In this document: positions 6,768 to 10,117 of the stretch, piece after piece
Position numbering within the stretch: position 1 is the stretch's first letter
Layout of the letters: each line of letters starts with the position of its first letter
Origin: Desulfobacteraceae bacterium
Lineage (GTDB): Bacteria > Desulfobacterota > DSM-4660 > Desulfatiglandales > B25-G16
Direction: 5' to 3'
Length of the DNA stretch: 10,117 nucleotides
NCBI GenBank assembly: GCA_030669265.1
Contig: DAOVDY010000011.1
Coordinates: forward strand, 1 to 10,117
Position numbers and translations under genes: made by a program
Notes under the pieces: model-generated
Seen by the model: only the letters and a program-made list of their open reading frames with translations
Told to the model about the DNA's origin: nothing
Database searches by the model: none

Positions 6768-6797
6768 AATATCAGCGATAATCAGCGTAGATCGGTG
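6768..6797 (-). repeat. Three 10-bp CNCNGAT units in the right arm of the element
   Basis: Read on the minus strand these are CACCGATCTA, CGCTGATTAT and CGCTGATATT, at 10-bp spacing. They mirror the left-arm units. Conservation is strongest in the C.C.GAT core, and the three trailing bases vary. Confidence 0.6.
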
Positions 6798-6810
6798 GCT
6801 GAATAGTTAC

Positions 6811-6818
6811 GAAATTAT
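6811..6818. repeat. Right target-site duplication, containing the nrdG stop codon
   Basis: GAAATTAT immediately follows the right end of the element. Read on the minus strand as ATAATTTC, it contains the TAA that ends nrdG (6815-6817). The insertion therefore fell at the very end of the gene and kept its stop codon. Confidence 0.8.
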
Positions 6819-7504
6819 CGTATAATACATCTCTGGACAAAGCCTTCCATGATTTCCTTAAAGCAGTCGAGTTCTTCATCTGTGCAACTTTTCATATCTA
6901 AAAATGTAGCATCTAAAGTCTTAGAGGGAACAAACTTTTGCAAAACATATAACCGCGAGTTTTCTATTAACTGACCGATCTTATAAAAATCATCCTTTTC
7001 AAAAAGGGCTTTTACAACAGTAGTCCTGAACTCATAATCCAATCCTGAATCCATAGTCAATCTGATACTGTCAAGAATCTTCCTTGTATCTATCTTTGTC
7101 TTTATTGCTTGATGGTATTTATCCAAAGATGCCTTTATATCCATAGCAATATAATCTACGGATTTTAACTCAATTATCTTTTTTAGCCTTGACGGGAAAC
7201 TCCCATTGGTATCCAGCTTAACCAGATACCCCAATCTCTTTACCTCCGACACAAAAGTACTTAAATCACTTTGTAGAAGAGGCTCTCCACCAGTTATGGT
7301 CACAGCATCAAGCTTTCCCTTTCGCCTATCCAAAAATGACAGGATCTCGTCCTCTTTTAATTCAATGCCAAATTTTTTGGGGTCTACCAGTTCTGGATTA
7401 TGGCAGTAAGGGCACCTGAAATTACACCCCTGAGTAAAGACAATAGCACAAATTTTATCTGGATAATCGATTAGGGAAAATTTTTGAAATCCCCCTATAA
7501 TCAT
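6815..7504 (-). CDS. nrdG: Anaerobic ribonucleotide reductase activating protein (radical SAM)
   Basis: NrdG uses a [4Fe-4S] cluster and S-adenosylmethionine to create the glycyl radical on NrdD. The cluster motif is GCNFRCPYCHNP, with C27, C31 and C34 in CxxxCxxC spacing. Downstream are GGEPLL (72-77, SAM-binding GGE), DTNG (98-101) and MDIKA (121-125) of the partial TIM barrel. The opening GGFQKFSLIDYPDKICAIVFTQ is typical of the longer NrdG form. At 229 aa it exceeds E. coli NrdG (154 aa) and fits the longer subfamily common in anaerobes. It starts 3 nt after the nrdD stop, with AAGG about 8 nt upstream, so the two are one transcript and probably translationally coupled. Its stop codon lies inside the target duplication of the neighbouring mobile element; the protein looks intact. 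Confidence 0.94.
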   Translation of the reverse strand: MIIGGFQKFSLIDYPDKICAIVFTQGCNFRCPYCHNPELVDPKKFGIELKEDEILSFLDRRKGKLDAVTITGGEPLLQSDLSTFVSEVKRLGYLVKLDTNGSFPSRLKKIIELKSVDYIAMDIKASLDKYHQAIKTKIDTRKILDSIRLTMDSGLDYEFRTTVVKALFEKDDFYKIGQLIENSRLYVLQKFVPSKTLDATFLDMKSCTDEELDCFKEIMEGFVQRCIIR

Positions 7505-7507
7505 GTC

Positions 7508-9586
7508 TCAAACCTTAAACATCTTTCTCTCTTGAAATTCCTCTTGCTTTCCCTTGTTCCACTGTTTCAACGGCCTGAGATAACCGACCACCCGGGAATA
7601 CACCTCACATTCTGTTCCACATTTGGGGCATACACTCTGCTCTCCGTTTAAATATCCATGAACAGGACAGATACTAAACGTAGGGGAAAAGGTAAAATAA
7701 GGAAGGTGATAATTTTCGCATATTGTTCGCACCAATGATTTAACGCTACCAGAGTTGGAAACCCTCTCGCCTGCATAAATATGAAATACCGTTCCTCCGG
7801 TATATTTTTGCTGAATACTATCCTGCAAATCCAGGGCATCGAAAACATCATCAGTGAAGTCAACTGGTAGATGAGTAGAATTGGTATAGTAACATTGGTC
7901 TCTATCTCCGTTGCCTGCAGATATTATGTCAGGATATCTTTCCTTATCAATCTTTGCCAAACTGTATGAGGTTCCCTCAGCAGGGGTAGCTTCAAGATTA
8001 TAATTATTTCCTGTCTCACTTTGAAAACCTAGTAAGACCTCCCTCATGAAATCTAAAACATTTAAACTAAATTCCTTCCCCTCTTTATCACCAATAGTCT
8101 TGCCAAGAAAATTTTCACAGGCCTCATTCATTCCAACAAGCCCGATAGTTGAAAAATGATTCTTCCAATATTCATTGAACCGCTTCTTCACATTTCTTAA
8201 ATAATATTTGATGTAAGGGTAAAGACCCCCGTCTGTGAATCTCTCGAGAATTTTTCTCTTGATCTCCAAACTTTCTTTAGCCAGGATCATCAAGTCTTTA
8301 AGCCGGCTAAAAAATTCCTTCTCACTGCCGCTAAGATACCCTATTCGCGACATATTAATTGTCACAACACCAATCGAGCCTGTCAAAGGATTTGAACCAA
8401 AGAGTCCGCCTCCTCTCTTTTCTAATTCACGATTATCTATTCTCAACCTACAACACATACTTCGAGCGTCCTCTGGGTTCATATCTGAATTTACAAAATT
8501 AGAAAAATAGGGAACCCCGTACTTGGCCGTCATCTCCCACAGGTTACTAAGAACAGGATTTTCCCAATCAAATTCTTTGGTAATATTGTATGTCGGAATA
8601 GGGAAGGTAAAAACCCTTCCACCAGCATCTCCCTCTGCCATAACCTCTAAAAAGGCCTTGTTAAATAGGTCTATTTCTTCCTGAAAATCCTTATAGGTAA
8701 CATCCTGTGCCTCTCCTCCGATAATAACACCTTGATCTGCATAGTATTCAGGGACAGTAAGATCCAGTGTAACATTCGTAAAAGGGGTCTGAAATCCAAC
8801 CCTTGTGGGCACATTAATATTAAAAATAAACTCCTGCAGGGCCTGCTTTATCCCAATATAGTTTAACCTGTCGAATCGTATGAAAGGTGCTAACAAAGTG
8901 TCAAAGTTGGAAAATGCCTGAGCACCTGCCGCCTCTCCTTGAAGCGTATAAAAGAAATTTACGATCTGTCCCAATGCACTCCTAAGGTGTCTGGCGGGCC
9001 CGCTTTCTACTTTACCCCATACCCCTCTGAATCCTTCCACCAGCAAGTCAAAAAGATCCCAACCAACGCAGTAAACAGAGAGAATGTTTAAATCATGGAT
9101 ATGGTAATCACCTTGTATGTGCGCTTCCCTGATCTCTGGAGAATAAATTTCATTTAACCAATAGACTTTGCTAATCTCTGAGGAAACATAATTATTCAAT
9201 CCCTGCAGAGAGAATGCCATATTACTATTCTCATTAACCCTCCAATCTGTCTTATTTAAATATTGATCCACCAATGCAACGCTCGCCTTATCAGTTATTT
9301 CTCTTATTCTTGCATGCTGTTCTCTATAGATAATATAGGCCTTGGCAGTTTTACGATATGTAGAGGAAAGCAAAACCTCCTCTACAATATCCTGAATTTC
9401 TTCTACTGTTGGGGGCTCCTCCCCAATTACCTGAGTAGCTAAATTTAAAACCTTGATGGTAAGCCTTTTAGCTACCTTTTCATCAAACTCCCCTGTTGCC
9501 TTTCCAGCCTTGGTAATGGCATTTGTAATCTTTTCGGCCTTAAAGGCCACCTTTTTGCCATCTCTTTTCTCTATCTTAGTAAACAT
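7508..9586 (-). CDS. nrdD: Anaerobic (class III) ribonucleoside-triphosphate reductase
   Basis: NrdD reduces ribonucleoside triphosphates to deoxynucleotides using a glycyl radical. Residues about 1-92 are an ATP-cone, the allosteric activity-control domain (KRDGKKVAFKAEKITNAI, 7-24). The catalytic ten-stranded barrel follows. HIHDL (162-166) and YCVGWDL (172-178) precede it, SMCCRLRIDNRE (376-387) holds the likely thiyl-radical cysteine (C378 or C379), and NLEATPAEGTSYSLAKID (530-547) is a late active-site motif. The C-terminus has a zinc site built from C640, C653, C656 and probably C660 (or H643). Then comes RVVGY with the radical Gly668, and the family tail NKGKQEEFQERK. At 692 aa it is complete. 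The start is supported by GGAGAG 8 nt upstream and by the ATP-cone beginning at residue 3. Whether formate or a thioredoxin-type protein is the reductant cannot be decided by eye. It is co-transcribed with nrdG. Confidence 0.96.
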   Translation of the reverse strand: MFTKIEKRDGKKVAFKAEKITNAITKAGKATGEFDEKVAKRLTIKVLNLATQVIGEEPPTVEEIQDIVEEVLLSSTYRKTAKAYIIYREQHARIREITDKASVALVDQYLNKTDWRVNENSNMAFSLQGLNNYVSSEISKVYWLNEIYSPEIREAHIQGDYHIHDLNILSVYCVGWDLFDLLVEGFRGVWGKVESGPARHLRSALGQIVNFFYTLQGEAAGAQAFSNFDTLLAPFIRFDRLNYIGIKQALQEFIFNINVPTRVGFQTPFTNVTLDLTVPEYYADQGVIIGGEAQDVTYKDFQEEIDLFNKAFLEVMAEGDAGGRVFTFPIPTYNITKEFDWENPVLSNLWEMTAKYGVPYFSNFVNSDMNPEDARSMCCRLRIDNRELEKRGGGLFGSNPLTGSIGVVTINMSRIGYLSGSEKEFFSRLKDLMILAKESLEIKRKILERFTDGGLYPYIKYYLRNVKKRFNEYWKNHFSTIGLVGMNEACENFLGKTIGDKEGKEFSLNVLDFMREVLLGFQSETGNNYNLEATPAEGTSYSLAKIDKERYPDIISAGNGDRDQCYYTNSTHLPVDFTDDVFDALDLQDSIQQKYTGGTVFHIYAGERVSNSGSVKSLVRTICENYHLPYFTFSPTFSICPVHGYLNGEQSVCPKCGTECEVYSRVVGYLRPLKQWNKGKQEEFQERKMFKV

Positions 9587-9594
9587 GGTATCTT

Positions 9595-9600
9595 CTCTCC
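9595..9600 (-). promoter_or_regulatory. Ribosome binding site of nrdD
   Basis: The minus strand reads GGAGAG, ending 8 nt before the ATG at 9586. The match and spacing are good and support the annotated nrdD start. Confidence 0.65.
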
Positions 9601-9786
9601 ATTTATGTCTTCATTCGACATAGGTTGACTTAATAAATTCTGCAATTCTCTCGGTCCCATCCAAAATCCTGAGTACAGGCAGGCACAAAATATCGTGAGT
9701 CCAGAAAGATTATCCTTTTTACCCTATCTTCCATCATCTTATATATAGGAGGCCAACTTTTCAGACAATGGTTTCGTAGCTATTTC

Positions 9787-9800
9787 TACAAGATGTTGTA
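9787..9800. promoter_or_regulatory. TACAA-N4-TTGTA palindrome at the predicted nrdDG start site
   Basis: TACAAGATGTTGTA has perfect 5-bp arms and a 4-bp centre, overlapping the predicted transcription start, a classic repressor position. It does not match the NrdR box pattern (ACACnATATnTnGTGT-like) or a full FNR site (TTGAT-N4-ATCAA), so the binding protein, if any, is unknown. Confidence 0.25.
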
Positions 9801-9804
9801 TTAA

Positions 9805-9833
9805 GATATAGTTGATATCCAATATAAAGTCAA
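9805..9833 (-). promoter_or_regulatory. Candidate sigma-70-type promoter for nrdDG
   Basis: On the minus strand TTGACT (9828-9833, five of six) and TATATC (9805-9810, four of six) are separated by the ideal 17 nt. Transcription would begin near 9798, leaving a leader of about 210 nt before nrdD. No riboswitch fold was recognised in that leader. This is by-eye evidence only; AT-rich DNA gives false matches. Confidence 0.4.
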
Positions 9834-10000
9834 TATGGAAATAATGATAATAGAGCAGCTACACGCACTTTCTTTTCTTTATCAGTTTCCTGGGTAGGTT
9901 TTAAGGGATGGGAACTGGCAACCTATATTTTCAGCTAAATAAAATTAATACCTTCAAAACCAAGAGGAAGGCGAGCAAAAAATGTGTCAAGATCCAGGGA

Positions 10001-10022
10001 GGGTCGTCGATATAGACGACCC
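10001..10022. repeat. Perfect 8-bp GC-rich hairpin after the right-edge gene
   Basis: GGGTCGTC and GACGACCC flank a 6-nt loop GATATA, a perfect and much more GC-rich stem than its surroundings. On the minus strand it comes 16 nt after the stop codon of the right-edge gene. That position fits a transcript-end hairpin, but there is no immediate U-tract; a T6 run appears only about 26 nt later. It may be a weak terminator, an mRNA-stabilising stem or a protein site. Confidence 0.5.
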
Positions 10023-10038
10023 ATAAACCGATATGAGT

Positions 10039-10116
10039 TTAATATTCATTCGTTACCCTAAGAAAAACAGATCTACCGGCTCCAGGAAATCCTTCTACAG
10101 TTGATTTTCCAGTGTC
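10039..10116 (-). CDS. C-terminal 25 codons of a gene cut by the window edge; possibly a TonB-dependent receptor
   Basis: An open frame enters from the right edge and ends at TAA (10039-10041). Its end reads EGFPGAGRSVFLRVTNEY. The FPGAGR turn followed by an alternating strand and a terminal aromatic residue resembles the last beta-strands of TonB-dependent outer-membrane receptors, which commonly end in a P.PGR...F pattern. The evidence is a single short stretch, so the family is tentative. The frame being open right to the edge, with a hairpin after the stop, supports a real gene end. It reads in the same direction as nrdD. Confidence 0.4.
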   Translation of the reverse strand, partial: DTGKSTVEGFPGAGRSVFLRVTNEY

Positions 10117-10117
10117 T

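Larger units (their letters stand above)
6644..6810. mobile_element. 167-bp MITE-like element with 16-bp inverted ends and 8-bp target duplication
   Basis: The left end GTAACTATTCAGCCAC (6644-6659) is the exact reverse complement of the right end (6795-6810). Directly outside both ends stands the same 8-mer GAAATTAT (6636-6643 and 6811-6818), a target-site duplication. The arms stay partly complementary for about 30 nt more (19 of 30 by eye). An inner pair ATACAAA/TTTGTAT (6692-6698, 6746-6752) adds to a possible long hairpin. There is no coding capacity, so it needs a transposase in trans. GTAA ends with an 8-bp duplication are the pattern known for the IS66 family; that assignment is inference. 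It lies between nrdG and the stress-protein gene and could end or stabilise the nrdDG transcript. Confidence 0.82.
9587..10038. other. 452-nt region upstream of nrdD without an intact gene
   Basis: No long open frame exists here. On the minus strand three short open stretches follow one another in different frames: 9922-9830, 9858-9739 and 9737-9630. Each has plausible protein-like composition (for example QHLVEIATKPLSEKLASYI, then DRVKRIIFLDSRYFVPA). Only the last begins with ATG (9737, 35 codons), and it has no clear ribosome site. This could be a frameshifted gene remnant or chance; I do not recognise the product. The region also holds the candidate nrdDG promoter and palindrome and a strong hairpin at 10001-10022. 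Confidence 0.4.

Noticed and set aside
6644..6810. Possible CRISPR-like array from the CACAGAT repeats
   Set aside because: The units are only 10 bp, have no spacers of constant length, and are arranged as two inverted arms of a transposable element.
9630..9737. 35-codon ATG open frame upstream of nrdD as a real small gene
   Set aside because: No ribosome site is visible and the product is not recognised. The same-strand neighbouring frames suggest at most a remnant.
10001..10022. Calling the hairpin a Rho-independent terminator
   Set aside because: No U-tract follows the stem on either strand within the required distance, so it is reported only as a hairpin.

Overview
The window looks like a piece of chromosome from an AT-rich, Gram-negative, anaerobic or facultatively anaerobic bacterium. 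A complete tolQ-tolR-tolA-tolB-pal cluster with an outer-membrane lipoprotein shows a diderm envelope. An oxygen-sensitive class III ribonucleotide reductase (nrdD-nrdG) shows growth without oxygen. The wording of Pal and of the TonB-like TolA resembles Desulfobacterota ('deltaproteobacteria') and related lineages, but that placement is an impression and not a demonstrated result.

Layout. Positions 60-4173 hold the Tol-Pal operon, all on the minus strand, reading tolQ (4173), tolR, tolA, tolB, pal (ends at 60). The first four genes are tightly packed: TAATG overlap tolQ/tolR, ATGA overlap tolR/tolA, and a 50-nt overlap tolA/tolB. pal is set apart by 137 nt with its own strong Shine-Dalgarno. 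A 215-nt AT-rich intergenic region (4174-4388), with a candidate tolQ promoter and a 14-bp palindrome, separates the operon from a divergent plus-strand gene (4389-5120). That gene encodes an unusual J-domain protein with a four-cysteine putative zinc site at its N-terminus. A tRNA-Thr(CGU) gene lies on the minus strand at 5162-5237, and pyrF is on the plus strand at 5301-6026. A universal stress protein gene (6048-6479), nrdG (6815-7504) and nrdD (7508-9586) are all on the minus strand. The right edge (10039-10116) holds the last 25 codons of another minus-strand gene, possibly a TonB-dependent receptor.

The most notable non-genic object lies between nrdG and the stress-protein gene. It is a 167-bp sequence (6644-6810) with perfect 16-bp terminal inverted repeats beginning GTAAC, flanked on both sides by the same 8-bp sequence GAAATTAT. 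This is the signature of a transposed non-autonomous element (MITE). The GTAA ends and 8-bp duplication match what is known of IS66-family transposition. It inserted exactly at the nrdG stop codon without altering the protein. Each arm carries three 10-bp-period CNCNGAT units.

How the genes work together. TolQ and TolR form a proton-driven motor in the inner membrane that energises TolA. TolA reaches across the periplasm towards TolB and Pal, maintaining the outer membrane and its constriction at division. NrdG activates NrdD by making its glycyl radical, and NrdD makes deoxynucleotides without oxygen. PyrF makes UMP, so three genes here feed nucleotide supply. I did not find a convincing wholly new multi-gene system. 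The MITE, the zinc-site J-protein and possible decayed coding sequence upstream of nrdD are the points worth following up.
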